NCBI GenBank assembly: GCA_905339295.1
Contig: CAJPFI010000013.1
Location: forward strand, 124,001-188,000
Source of the DNA: Burkholderiales bacterium
GTDB lineage: Bacteria > Pseudomonadota > Gammaproteobacteria > Burkholderiales > Casimicrobiaceae
Length of the DNA stretch: 64,000 nt
Direction of reading: 5' to 3'
Part shown: in pieces, positions 44,055-53,172 of the stretch
How the letters are laid out: each line of letters starts with the position of its first letter
Position numbering within the stretch: the stretch's first letter is position 1
Made by a program: the position numbers and the translations under genes
Notes under the pieces: model-generated
Told to the model about the DNA's origin: nothing
Seen by the model: the letters and a program-made list of their open reading frames with translations, nothing else
Database searches by the model: none

Positions 44055-44978
44055 ATGCCTCTCGACCCCGGAGTGGCCGACTACCTCGCGCGAGTTGCCG
44101 CCGAGATCGCGCCGCTCGCGGAACCCACGCCGGCCGCGCGGCGCAATCGCATGGAACTGATCGCGCGGCGCTTCCCCGCGCCCGAGGATGCGGTCGCGCG
44201 CGGCGACGCCTGGATCGCGATGCCCGGCCGCGAGATCGCCGTGCGGCTCTATCGTCCACGCGCGGGCCGCCTGCCCGGGATCGTCTACCTGCACGGCGGC
44301 GGCTGGGTGGCCGGCAGCCTCGCGACGCACGACGGCGCGTGCGCGGCGCTCGCGCAGGACGCCGACGCCGTCGTCGCGAGCGTGCATTACCGCCGCGCGC
44401 CCGAGAACCCGTACCCGGCGCCGAACGACGACGCGTACGCGGCGCTCGCGTGGCTGGCCGGGCACGCCGACGCGCTCGACGTCGACGCGAGTCGCATCGG
44501 CGTGGGCGGCGACAGCGCGGGCGCGCATCTCGCGATCGGCTGCGCGATCGAGGCCCGCGATCGCGGCGGACCGAGGGTCGCGCTCCTGCTCCTGGTCTAC
44601 CCGGTCGTGGAACCGGCGTTCGACACGGCGAGCTACCGCGAGCACGCGTCGTCGCCCACGCTCACGCGGGACGACATGATCGGGTACTGGCGGGACTACC
44701 TTCCGCCGGGCGCGGACGATGGCGGCGCGCGTGCGGTGCCGACGCGCGACACGCTCGCGGGGCTGCCTCCCGTGCACGTCGTCGTGGCCGGGCTCGACCC
44801 GTTGCGCGACGAAGGCGTCGCGCTCGCGTCGCGGCTCGCGCAGGCAGGCGTCGCGGCGACGCTCGCCGAGGCGGCCTCGCTGCCGCACGGCTTCCTGCGC
44901 GCCGCGCCGTACGCGGCGGCCGCCCGCAAGGCGCAGGCCGCGCTCGGATCGGCGGCACGCGCGGCGCTCCGCCGATAG
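44055..44978 (+). CDS. Alpha/beta hydrolase, hormone-sensitive-lipase-type esterase
   Basis: A 307-residue esterase. The oxyanion-hole motif HGGGW is at residues 80-84 and the nucleophile Ser154 lies in GVGGDSAGAHLA. The acid and histidine are expected in VAGLDPLRDEG and LPHGFLRAAP. These enzymes cleave short-chain esters. The ATG at 44055 is 65 nt after the transporter stop. Confidence 0.92.
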   Translation: MPLDPGVADYLARVAAEIAPLAEPTPAARRNRMELIARRFPAPEDAVARGDAWIAMPGREIAVRLYRPRAGRLPGIVYLHGGGWVAGSLATHDGACAALAQDADAVVASVHYRRAPENPYPAPNDDAYAALAWLAGHADALDVDASRIGVGGDSAGAHLAIGCAIEARDRGGPRVALLLLVYPVVEPAFDTASYREHASSPTLTRDDMIGYWRDYLPPGADDGGARAVPTRDTLAGLPPVHVVVAGLDPLRDEGVALASRLAQAGVAATLAEAASLPHGFLRAAPYAAAARKAQAALGSAARAALRR

Positions 44979-44982
44979 CCCG

Positions 44983-45870
44983 ATGACCGACCGCGAGCCG
45001 GTTGCGCCGCCGCGCGCGCCCCGGTCGCCGAACGACCCGACGGGCGTCGACGACGGACGGGGCGCAGTCCCGATCGGCGCGCGACGGCCGGCGCTGCGCG
45101 CCACGACGTGGATCGCGCTCGTCGTCGTCGCGATCACGATCGCGGCGCTCGGATGGCGCACGATGGAGCGCAAGGCGATCGAGCGCGCGTACGCGGACGG
45201 CGTGAATGCGCTCGCCGAGGGGCGCGTCGACGACGCGCGGATCGCGTTCGACCGGGTGATCGCGCTGCGCCCCGGCTGGGCGGCGGCGTACCGTCAGCGC
45301 GGCCATGCGACGCGCGACCCCGCGCGCGCGATCGGGGATTACAGCCGCGCAATCGAGCTCGACGGCGGCGATGCGGACGCGATCGCGGCCCGCGGCCGCG
45401 CGTGGCGCCTGGCGGGGCAGCCGGCGAAGAGCGTCGAGGACCTCTCGGTCGCGATCGCGATCGCGGAGCGCGGCGGCGCGGGCGCCGCGGCCCTCACCGC
45501 GTGGCGCGCCGATCGCGGACTCGCACGCCTCGAGACCGGCGCCATCGCGTCGGCCCTCGACGACCTGCAGCATGTCGCGCAGGCGCGCGGAACGCCGGAG
45601 GACCACCATCGCCTGGCGCTCGCGCTCTCGAGCGCGGGCGACTGGCACGGCGCGCGGTCCGCCTACGATCGCGCCGTGGCATCCGGCGAGCAGCCTTTGT
45701 GGCTGGGCGAGCGTGCGCTGGTGCTGATGCGGATCGGCGAGGACGGCGCGGCGGGTGTCGACCTCGTGCGATGCGCCGAGCTCGATTCCGCGTGCGCCGA
45801 TCTCCACGGCACGCGCGCCGGCCGGCTCGCGCGCGAGCTCGGCCGCGCACCGCCGTCCGGCGCGAGGTAG
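44983..45870 (+). CDS. Membrane-anchored TPR-like protein
   Basis: A 295-residue protein with a proline-rich cytoplasmic N-terminus, one membrane helix (about 42-62) and a periplasmic array of TPR-like helices (AYADGVNALAEGRVDDARIA, AYRQRGHATRDPARAIGDYS). Such proteins scaffold other proteins. The gene is 4 nt after the esterase stop. No specific role can be assigned. Confidence 0.75.
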   Translation: MTDREPVAPPRAPRSPNDPTGVDDGRGAVPIGARRPALRATTWIALVVVAITIAALGWRTMERKAIERAYADGVNALAEGRVDDARIAFDRVIALRPGWAAAYRQRGHATRDPARAIGDYSRAIELDGGDADAIAARGRAWRLAGQPAKSVEDLSVAIAIAERGGAGAAALTAWRADRGLARLETGAIASALDDLQHVAQARGTPEDHHRLALALSSAGDWHGARSAYDRAVASGEQPLWLGERALVLMRIGEDGAAGVDLVRCAELDSACADLHGTRAGRLARELGRAPPSGAR

Positions 45871-46030
45871 CGCGCAGGCGCCGCCCCGTATAATCGACCA
45901 CCGGGGCGGCGATGACCGTGCGCACCCCGGCGCGATCGTGGGGGTCGGGCGGTTGCCCGGCGGCTCGCCTCGACGGCGCCGAATCGCGCCGGACGGCCGG
46001 ATCGACGGCGCGCCGCGTGAAGGTCCCGTG

Positions 46031-47479
46031 ATGAATGCACCGCCTCCCGCCGACCTGACCGGACCGACCGCGGCCGCCGAGCTGCGGCGCCGGTTCGACG
46101 CGCAACGCGCGGCGCACGCGCGCGAGCCGAACCCGGGTCTCGCCGTGCGCCGCGATCGCCTTGCGCGCCTGCTCGCGCTCGTGCGCGAGCGCGAAGCCGC
46201 GTTCGTGGCGGCGATCGACCGGGACTTCGGCCACCGCTCGTCGCACGAGACGCGGCTCGCGGAGCTCTACATCGTCGCGTCGGAGGCGCGCCATGCGATG
46301 GCGCACCTGCGCCGCTGGATGCGGCCGCGGCGCGTGCGCACGCCGATCCAGCTGTTGCCGGGACGCGCGTACGTCGCGCCGCAGCCGCTCGGCGTCGCCG
46401 GTATCGTGAGCCCGTGGAACTACCCGGTGCAGCTCGCGCTCGCGCCGGCGGTTGCCGCGCTCGCCGCCGGCAATCGCGCGATGCTGAAGCCTTCCGAGGT
46501 GACGCCGGCGACCTCGGCGCTGCTCGCCGAGGCGATCGCGTCCCGCTTCGCCGAGGACGAGTTCACCGTCGTCACCGGCGGCGCGGAGACGGGCGCCGAG
46601 TTCGCGCGGCTGCCGTTCGACCACCTGTTCTTCACCGGATCGACCGCCGTCGGCCGCATCGTCGCGAAGTCGGCGGCGGAGAACCTGACGCCGGTCACGC
46701 TCGAGCTCGGCGGCAAGAGCCCCGCGTTCGTCGACGCTTCCGCCGACCTCGCGCTCGTCGCGCCGCGCATCGCCGCCGGCAAACTCCTCAACGCCGGCCA
46801 GACGTGCATCGCGCCGGACTACGCGCTCGTGCCCGCGGCCCTGGCCGACGCGTTCGTGGCGGCGATCGCCGGCGCGGTGCGCAGACTCTACCCGGATCCG
46901 CTGCGCAGCGACGACTACACGTCGATCGTCAACGAGCGCCACTACGCGCGGCTCGTCGCGCTGATCGACGAAGCGCGCGCGAAGGGAGCGAGGGTCGTGA
47001 CCGTGCCGGACGGCGCCGTGCCCGATCCGGAAACGCGCCGCATCCCGCCGACGCTCCTCGTCGGCGTGGACGACGGCATGCAGGCGATGCGCGAGGAGAT
47101 CTTCGGGCCGATCCTGCCGATCGAGACCTACGCGACGATCGACGACGGGATCGCGGCGGTGTCGCGGCGGCCGCGCCCGCTCGCGCTCTACGTGTTCGCG
47201 CAGGACCGCGCGGCGCGCGAGCGCATCCTCGCGCGAACGATCGCCGGCGGCGTCACCGTCAACGACACGCTGTGGCACTTCGCGCATGAGGGACTGCCGT
47301 TCGGCGGCGTCGGCGCGTCCGGCATCGGTGCCTACCATGGAGAGACGGGCTTCCGCACGTTCAGCCACATGAAGGGCGTGTTCGTCCAGCCGCGCGTCGC
47401 GGCGGCGAAGCTGCTCCATCCGCCCTACGGCGCGACGTTCGAGAAGGTGCTCTCGCTGCTGAAGCGCGTTGCGGGCTGA
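46031..47479 (+). CDS. Coniferyl aldehyde dehydrogenase-type aldehyde dehydrogenase
   Basis: A 482-residue NAD(P)-dependent dehydrogenase. The cofactor motif is GIVSPWNYPVQLALAP, the general base glutamate lies in VTLELGGKSP, and the catalytic cysteine in LLNAGQTCIAPDY. The short form without an extended N-terminus, and a C-terminus ending near LHPPYGATFEKVL, match coniferyl/CalB-type enzymes that oxidise aromatic aldehydes to acids. Medium-chain aldehydes are an alternative substrate class. Confidence 0.88.
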   Translation: MNAPPPADLTGPTAAAELRRRFDAQRAAHAREPNPGLAVRRDRLARLLALVREREAAFVAAIDRDFGHRSSHETRLAELYIVASEARHAMAHLRRWMRPRRVRTPIQLLPGRAYVAPQPLGVAGIVSPWNYPVQLALAPAVAALAAGNRAMLKPSEVTPATSALLAEAIASRFAEDEFTVVTGGAETGAEFARLPFDHLFFTGSTAVGRIVAKSAAENLTPVTLELGGKSPAFVDASADLALVAPRIAAGKLLNAGQTCIAPDYALVPAALADAFVAAIAGAVRRLYPDPLRSDDYTSIVNERHYARLVALIDEARAKGARVVTVPDGAVPDPETRRIPPTLLVGVDDGMQAMREEIFGPILPIETYATIDDGIAAVSRRPRPLALYVFAQDRAARERILARTIAGGVTVNDTLWHFAHEGLPFGGVGASGIGAYHGETGFRTFSHMKGVFVQPRVAAAKLLHPPYGATFEKVLSLLKRVAG

Positions 47480-47520
47480 CAGGCGAAGGGCGTCGGGGTG
47501 AAGCGCGGCCCGCGAAGGGC

Positions 47521-47538
47521 GTCGGGCTTCAGCCCGAC
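47521..47538. terminator. Hairpin between convergent genes
   Basis: GTCGGGCTTCAGCCCGAC forms a 7-8 bp stem with a tiny loop in the 77-nt gap between the convergent dehydrogenase and amine oxidase genes. It follows a 13-nt direct repeat (GAAGGGCGTCGGG twice). It can serve as a terminator for either direction; the same sequence type also occurs as REP-like palindromes in other bacteria. Confidence 0.45.
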
Positions 47539-47556
47539 GATTCCCCCGCTTCGCGG

Positions 47557-48984
47557 CTATCCGGGCTTCGCATGGATCTCGCGCGCGGCGCGCAGCCCCG
47601 ACTCGACCGCGCCCTGGATCCACGCGTGCGCGAGCGACGCATGCTCGCCGGCGAAATGGATGCGCCCCTCGGGCGCGACGATGTGCTCGTGCAGCAGCCC
47701 CTGCTGCGACGGCTCGAAAAGCGCGAACGCGCCGCCCGCGTACGGGTCGTCGTGCCACATCCACGACGCCCCCACCTCGAACTCGTCGACGACCTGCGGG
47801 TGGATCAGCGCGACGTTCTCGAGCGCCTGCGCGATGCGATCGTCGGGGGCCAGCGAGCCCCAGCGCTGCGCGTCCTCCGACCACGTGTAGCTCGCGAGCA
47901 GCACGCCGCGGCCGGTCGCCTTGCCGGACTCGGGGTAGTAGACGTTGCGGATCGGCAGGTCGGTCACGCTGCCGCCCCCGACGATGCCGTCGTCGTCCTC
48001 CCAGAAGCGGCGCCGGCACTGGAAGAAGATCTTGGCCGACGCGTCGTAGCGCAGCTGCCGGATCGCGCGCCGCTTGGCGTGCGAGAATGGCTTCAGCACC
48101 TCGACGTGGCGCAGCACCGGATAGGGCACGGTGACGATCGCATAGTCGCCGGTCGCCTTCGTGCGGCCCGCCGCGGTCTCGAAATGCACGGTCACGTCGC
48201 GGTCCGACTGGTCGATCGCGACCATGCGCGCGCCGAAGCGGATGCGCTCCCGCAACGCCGGCATGTACGCGTTCGGCAGCTGGTCGGCGCCGCCGTCGAC
48301 GCGCACCATGTCGGTGTAGTAGCGGCCGACCTCCTCGCGCAGCAGCTCGAGGAAGCACGCGTTCATCAGCGCCTCCTGGTTCCACACGAGGCCGAACAGC
48401 TCGATCGCGGACTCGGACCAGCCTCGCTCCTCGAGGAACTCGCGCGTCGAGTAGCCGTCGTACTGCGCGACGATCGCCGCCCACGCCTCGTCGCCTTCCT
48501 TCTCGATGCGCTGCGCGAACGGCTGCAGCAGCGCCTGCCAGCGCGCGCCGGACGTGAGCCCTCGGTCCTGCTCGGCGAGCTCGGCGCCCAGCAGCTCGGG
48601 CTTCTCCTCGAACTCGGACAACCGCATCCGGCGGCCGAACAGATGGCAGTACGCATTCGGGTTGTGCGACGTGAACGGCTTGACGTCGAGCCCGAACTTC
48701 TCGAGCAGCGCGAGCGTGAGCTTGTGCGCGCACGGGATGCGCATCGCGCCGGCCTCGCCGTAGAGTCCCGGCGCGAACGGCTCGCGCATCGTGTAGATGC
48801 GCCCGCCGACGCGCTGGCGCGCCTCGAGGACGAGGGGATCGTGGCCGGCGCGAGCGAGCTCGTACGCGGCGACCAGGCCGGCCATGCCCGCGCCGACGAC
48901 GATTACGCGGTGGCGCTCTCCGTCGCGCGGCGGCAGCCCGTCGCGGAGGGTGGCGAGGTCGCGGTCGAGGGCGGCGGACGTCAT
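47557..48984 (-). CDS. Flavin-containing amine oxidase
   Basis: A 475-residue FAD enzyme of the monoamine oxidase family. The dinucleotide-binding motif is VIVVGAGMAGLVAAYELARAG, followed by VLEARQRVGGRIYTMREPFA. The C-terminal FAD segment reads IHFAGEHASLAHAWIQGAVESG. It oxidises an amine or amino acid to the imine with release of peroxide or electron transfer. The substrate is not evident. ATG 48984 starts the gene; no signal peptide is seen. Confidence 0.92.
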   Translation of the reverse strand: MTSAALDRDLATLRDGLPPRDGERHRVIVVGAGMAGLVAAYELARAGHDPLVLEARQRVGGRIYTMREPFAPGLYGEAGAMRIPCAHKLTLALLEKFGLDVKPFTSHNPNAYCHLFGRRMRLSEFEEKPELLGAELAEQDRGLTSGARWQALLQPFAQRIEKEGDEAWAAIVAQYDGYSTREFLEERGWSESAIELFGLVWNQEALMNACFLELLREEVGRYYTDMVRVDGGADQLPNAYMPALRERIRFGARMVAIDQSDRDVTVHFETAAGRTKATGDYAIVTVPYPVLRHVEVLKPFSHAKRRAIRQLRYDASAKIFFQCRRRFWEDDDGIVGGGSVTDLPIRNVYYPESGKATGRGVLLASYTWSEDAQRWGSLAPDDRIAQALENVALIHPQVVDEFEVGASWMWHDDPYAGGAFALFEPSQQGLLHEHIVAPEGRIHFAGEHASLAHAWIQGAVESGLRAAREIHAKPG

Positions 48985-49062
48985 CAGAGGGTCAGGGACC
49001 AGGCTCGGCGACCACGGCCGCGAACGGGAAGCCGAAGAACTGCCGGGTCTCGTCTCCGACCC

Positions 49063-50115
49063 TCACAGGATGCGGTGGAACCAGAGCACCGACAACGCGG
49101 AGGCCAGTATCGTGATCAGCGCGGCGGCGGCGGCGAACAGCGCCGTGATCTCGATCATCTTCTTCTCGAACACGAAGCGCGTGTTGAGCGCCTCGTATAC
49201 CTTCTTCAGGTCGCTCGCCGTGCCGGCGTAGAAGTACTCGCCGCGCGTCTGGTTCGCGATGTTCTTGAGCGCGTCCTCGTCGAGACGCACGCGCATCGAC
49301 CAGCCCTCGGCGCCGATGATCTCGCCCTGAGGCGTCCCGATGCCCACCGTGTAGACGCGAACGCCGCGCTCGGCCGCCATCTTCGCGGACTCGATCGGGT
49401 CGGGGCCGGTCGTCGTCTGGCCATCGGTGAGCAGGATGATGACCGCCGAGCCGTGGGTCCCCGGCTCGACCGGCGTCGGGGGCGCCTTCGGCGCGTCCTT
49501 GCGCGGCTCGCTGCCGAGCGACCGCGGCCCGTCGCGCGGCGTCGGGCGGGGGTTGCTGTTGCGCAGGTCGAACTCGACATCGGGCACGATCGTCTTGAGG
49601 GAGACGAGAATGCCGCTGCCCACCGCGGTGCCGCGCTGGAGCTGGAAGCGGTCGATCGCCGCGAGCAGGTCCTCCTTCACGTGCGTCGGCGGCTGCACCA
49701 GCGCGGCGGTGCCCGCGAACGTGACGATGCCGATGCGCGTCGTGCGCGGCTGGTCGCCGACGAACGCGCGCGCGGCCTCCTGCGCGGCGGCGAGCCGCGT
49801 TGGCTGCACGTCGGCCGCACGCATGCTGCCCGACACGTCCATCGCGAGGATGATCGTCTCCTGCCGGGTCGGCAGCGTGATCTCGCCCTCCGGTCGCGCC
49901 ATGGCGACGATCATCAGCGCGATCGCGACGAGGAGCAGGACCGGCGGGACGTGCCGCCGCCATCCCGCCCCGCGCACGAGCGCCTCGCGCACGAGCGACA
50001 GGTTCGCGTAGCGGAGCGCGAGGCGCTTGCGCCGGCGTTGCAGCCACGCGTAGCCCAGCACGAGCAGCGGCAGGACCGCGAGGCCCCAGAGCAGCTCAGG
50101 CCACTGGAAGGACAC
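49063..50115 (-). CDS. VWA-domain membrane protein (BatA-like)
   Basis: A 350-residue protein with N-terminal helices (about 6-25 and 58-75), a von Willebrand factor A domain with the metal site DVSGSM, and a C-terminal helix (about 325-345). The VWA domain carries an insertion rich in proline and charged residues (about 185-220). It starts with GTG and overlaps the DUF58 gene by 20 nt. Together with the MoxR ATPase and DUF58 gene it forms the common MoxR-DUF58-VWA module linked to protein maturation or envelope stress. Confidence 0.88.
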   Translation of the reverse strand: MSFQWPELLWGLAVLPLLVLGYAWLQRRRKRLALRYANLSLVREALVRGAGWRRHVPPVLLLVAIALMIVAMARPEGEITLPTRQETIILAMDVSGSMRAADVQPTRLAAAQEAARAFVGDQPRTTRIGIVTFAGTAALVQPPTHVKEDLLAAIDRFQLQRGTAVGSGILVSLKTIVPDVEFDLRNSNPRPTPRDGPRSLGSEPRKDAPKAPPTPVEPGTHGSAVIILLTDGQTTTGPDPIESAKMAAERGVRVYTVGIGTPQGEIIGAEGWSMRVRLDEDALKNIANQTRGEYFYAGTASDLKKVYEALNTRFVFEKKMIEITALFAAAAALITILASALSVLWFHRIL

Positions 50116-51049
50116 GGCGTGCCTCGAGGTGGCGCGGCAGCGCGCCGCCGGCGGCGAGCTGCGTGCGGCGCTTGCGCAGGTCGGCGAAGCGCACGACGGC
50201 GCCGACGAGATCCTCGTCCGTGGCGAGCTCGAGCGTGTCGACGCCCGCGGCGGCGAACGCGTCGCGGATGACGGCCTCGCGGCGCTCGGCGGCGGCGGCG
50301 AAGCGTGCGCGGAAACCGCGGTCGTGCGTGTCGACGAACAGCTGCTCGCCGGTCTCCGAGTCCTCGACGACCACCATGCCGAGGTCGGGCAGCGCGCGCT
50401 CGAGCGGGTCGAAGAGCCGCACGGCGACGACCTCGTGGCGCTTGGCGAGATGGCCGAGCGGCTTGTCCCATCCCGGCTCGCTGATGAAGTCCGACACGAC
50501 GAACACGAGCGAGCGCCGCGGCACCATGCGCAGCGCCGCCTCGACGAGCTCGGAGAGGCGGGTGCCGGTGGAACGCGGCGTCTCGGGGCGGGTGGCGAGC
50601 TTGTGCATCAGGTGAAGCACCTGGCGGCGGCCGCCGCGCGCGGGGAGCACGGTGTCGACGCGATCGCCGTAGAGCATCGCGCCCACGCGGTTGCCGTGGC
50701 GTGTCAGCAGGCGCGCCACCACCGCGACGAAGTCGACGGACAGCGACCGCTTGCGGACGGTGGACGAGCCGAAGTCGACCGACGGCGACAGGTCGAGCAG
50801 GAACCACGCGCTGACCTCGCGGTCCTCGACGTACTCGCGCACGTAAGGGGTCTGCAGCCGCGCGGTGACGTTCCAGTCGATGTGCCGGACGTCGTCGTGG
50901 TACTGGTACTCGCGCAGGTCGGCGAGGTCGAGGCCGAAGCCGCGGAACAGCGTCCGGTAGTCGCCCTGCAGGAGCCCGTCGAGACGGCGGATCACCGTCC
51001 ACTCGAGCTTGCGCAGCAGTGCCTCAGGATCGCTCGGCGAGCGCGACAT
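50096..51049 (-). CDS. DUF58 domain-containing protein
   Basis: A 317-residue protein with the DUF58 signature DIRHIDWNVTARLQTPYVRE-like region and the following REVSAWFLLDLSPSVDFG segment, a degenerate VWA-like fold. Standard partner of MoxR ATPases. It overlaps both neighbours (26 nt with the MoxR gene, 20 nt with the VWA gene), so all three are translated together. Confidence 0.9.
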   Translation of the reverse strand: MSRSPSDPEALLRKLEWTVIRRLDGLLQGDYRTLFRGFGLDLADLREYQYHDDVRHIDWNVTARLQTPYVREYVEDREVSAWFLLDLSPSVDFGSSTVRKRSLSVDFVAVVARLLTRHGNRVGAMLYGDRVDTVLPARGGRRQVLHLMHKLATRPETPRSTGTRLSELVEAALRMVPRRSLVFVVSDFISEPGWDKPLGHLAKRHEVVAVRLFDPLERALPDLGMVVVEDSETGEQLFVDTHDRGFRARFAAAAERREAVIRDAFAAAGVDTLELATDEDLVGAVVRFADLRKRRTQLAAGGALPRHLEARRVLPVA

Positions 51050-52040
51050 GGGTGTCGAGCGGCTTGTCGGGCGCCGCCACGTGGCGCAGGATCTCCAGGA
51101 TCAGCCGGTCGGCGGACACGCCGTCCGCCAGCGCCTCGTAGGACAGCGACAGCCGGTGGCGCAGCACGTCGGGCGCGATGTCGATCATGTCCTCGGGCAG
51201 CGCGTAGCTCCGGCCGCGCAGGAACGCGAGCGCCCGGGCGCCCTCCACCAGCCCGATCGTCGCGCGCGGGCTCGCGCCGAACGTGATGTAGCGCGCGATG
51301 TCCTTGATGCCGTAGCGCTCCGGCTCGCGCGTCGCCGCGACGAGCTTCACCGCGTACTGCATCAGCGCGGGGTCGACGTACCCGCCGCGGCACTCGCGGT
51401 AGAGCGCCGCGAGCTCGACGGTCGTCGCGATCGGCATCACGTCCTGCGTCGTGCCGGTCATGCGCTCGACGATCACGAATTCCTCGGTCTCGGTCGGGTA
51501 GCCGACCAGCACCTTCATCATGAAGCGGTCGACCTGCGCCTCGGGCAGCGGATAGGTGCCCTCGGTCTCGATCGGGTTCTGCGTCGCCATCACGAGAAAC
51601 GGCTCGGGCACGTGGTGCGTCTCGCCGGCGATCGTCACCTGCCGCTCCTGCATCACCTCGAGCAGCGCGCTCTGCACCTTCGCCGGCGCGCGGTTGATCT
51701 CGTCGGCGAGCAGGAGGTTCGTGAACACCGGCCCGAGCGAGGTCGCGAACTCGCCGGTCTTCTGGTTGTAGATGCGCGTGCCGACGAGGTCGGCGGGCAC
51801 GAGGTCGGGCGTGAACTGGATGCGGCGGAACGTCCCGCGGATCGTGCGCGCGAGCGTCTTGACGGTCAGCGTCTTCGCGAGCCCCGGCACGCCCTCGACC
51901 AGAAGGTGGCCCTGCGCGAGGATCGCGACCAGCACGCGCTCGAGGAAGGCGTCCTGGCCGACGACGATCTTCTTGACCTCGTAGAGGATGCGCTCGGGCA
52001 GCGGTGCGTGGCTGGGCGGAGCGTAGTCGTGGATGTGCAT
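51024..52040 (-). CDS. MoxR-family AAA+ ATPase
   Basis: A 338-residue ATPase with Walker A GVPGLAKT (residues 50-57), Walker B LLLADEINRAP, and sensor 1 in VMATQNPIETEGTYPLPEAQ. MoxR ATPases act as chaperones that help load cofactors or assemble complexes with VWA proteins. First of the overlapping MoxR-DUF58-VWA genes; 22 nt after the S1C protease stop on the same strand. Confidence 0.95.
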   Translation of the reverse strand: MHIHDYAPPSHAPLPERILYEVKKIVVGQDAFLERVLVAILAQGHLLVEGVPGLAKTLTVKTLARTIRGTFRRIQFTPDLVPADLVGTRIYNQKTGEFATSLGPVFTNLLLADEINRAPAKVQSALLEVMQERQVTIAGETHHVPEPFLVMATQNPIETEGTYPLPEAQVDRFMMKVLVGYPTETEEFVIVERMTGTTQDVMPIATTVELAALYRECRGGYVDPALMQYAVKLVAATREPERYGIKDIARYITFGASPRATIGLVEGARALAFLRGRSYALPEDMIDIAPDVLRHRLSLSYEALADGVSADRLILEILRHVAAPDKPLDTHVALAERS

Positions 52041-52062
52041 GGGCTCGGGGCTCGGGGAAGGG

Positions 52063-53172
52063 TCAGAACGGCGACATGCCGACGCCGGCGGCGGCGTTCT
52101 CGATCGGGACCGCGAAGCCGATGCCGACGAAGACGCGATGCTCGGTCGGATTGAGGATCGCGGTGACGATGCCGACGACCTCGCCGTCCATCGTCACCAG
52201 CGGGCCGCCCGAGTTGCCGGGGTTCGCCGCCGCGTCGAACTGGATCAGGTTGGTGAGCTGGCGCTTGCCCTCCGGCGACCGGTACTCGCGCTGCAATCCC
52301 GAGACGACGCCCGCGGACGCGGACGGTCCGATGCCGAACGGAAATCCGACCGCCACCACCTCGTCGCCGGGGACGAGGTCCTTGGTCGAGCGCAGCACCG
52401 CGGGCCTGAGGTCGTCGGGCAGCTTCGCGGCCTTCAGCACCGCGAGATCGTGCTCCGGCTGCACGCCGATCACCGTGGCGTCGGACTCGAGGCCGTCGAA
52501 GAACACGACCTTGAGCTTCGCCGCGCCGAGCACGACGTGCAGGTTGGTGAGGATGATGCCGCTGTCGACGATCACCACGCCGGTCCCGACACCCATGCCC
52601 CTGCCGATGTCCGGGTGACCCTCGGGAAGCGCCGGCTTGTCGGCGTGCTTGTCCGTGCCGGGGCCGCCCGGCGCCGAGGGCGCCGCCTTGCCTTCCGCCC
52701 TCCTCGCATCCGGCGCAGGCGACTTGCCGCCCTCCTTGCCGGCACCCTTGCCCGCCTTCTTCTTCCCGGCATCCCCGTCGTCGTCGGGATAGCCGGTGCC
52801 GACCACCTTCACGACCGACGGACGCACCGCCTCGTAGGCCTTCGCCGCACGCGACGGCAACGTCTGTGTCGCGAGCGTGTGCAGGACCGCCCCGTCGATG
52901 TCCTTCTGCGTGAGGTGGCGCGCTCCCGGACGGGAACCCGTCCACACGGCGATCGCGATCGCGCCGATCACCAATCCGGCGACCAGCGCGAGCCAGCGGT
53001 CGTGGCGCTGCGCGAGGGCGCCGGCGGCCAGGCGCTTGCGCCCGGACACGGCGGGCGCCGTCGCTTCGCCTGCGGTTCGGGAGTCCGCGGCCGCCTCCGG
53101 GCGCGCGGTTGCGACGCCCGGCGTGGCGACATCGCGGCGGGGCGAACGGCTGTACAGCGCGTTGCGTCGCAT
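52063..53172 (-). CDS. Membrane-anchored trypsin-like protease (S1C, HtrA-like) without PDZ domain
   Basis: A 369-residue protease with one membrane helix (about 60-78). The triad is His212 (ILTNLHVV), Asp242 (PEHDLAVL) and Ser321 (NPGNSGGP). A lysine-, glycine- and alanine-rich low-complexity stretch (about 130-185) is inserted before the catalytic fold. The protein ends soon after the protease domain and has no PDZ domain, unlike DegP/DegS. ATG 53172 is chosen over a TTG six bases upstream. It heads the MoxR-DUF58-VWA cluster, suggesting envelope quality control. Confidence 0.9.
   Translation of the reverse strand: MRRNALYSRSPRRDVATPGVATARPEAAADSRTAGEATAPAVSGRKRLAAGALAQRHDRWLALVAGLVIGAIAIAVWTGSRPGARHLTQKDIDGAVLHTLATQTLPSRAAKAYEAVRPSVVKVVGTGYPDDDGDAGKKKAGKGAGKEGGKSPAPDARRAEGKAAPSAPGGPGTDKHADKPALPEGHPDIGRGMGVGTGVVIVDSGIILTNLHVVLGAAKLKVVFFDGLESDATVIGVQPEHDLAVLKAAKLPDDLRPAVLRSTKDLVPGDEVVAVGFPFGIGPSASAGVVSGLQREYRSPEGKRQLTNLIQFDAAANPGNSGGPLVTMDGEVVGIVTAILNPTEHRVFVGIGFAVPIENAAAGVGMSPF

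Noticed and set aside
45494-48733. 1079-codon minus-strand frame spanning several genes
   Set aside because: It covers the TPR gene, the aldehyde dehydrogenase and part of the amine oxidase in the wrong frame and lacks any motif.
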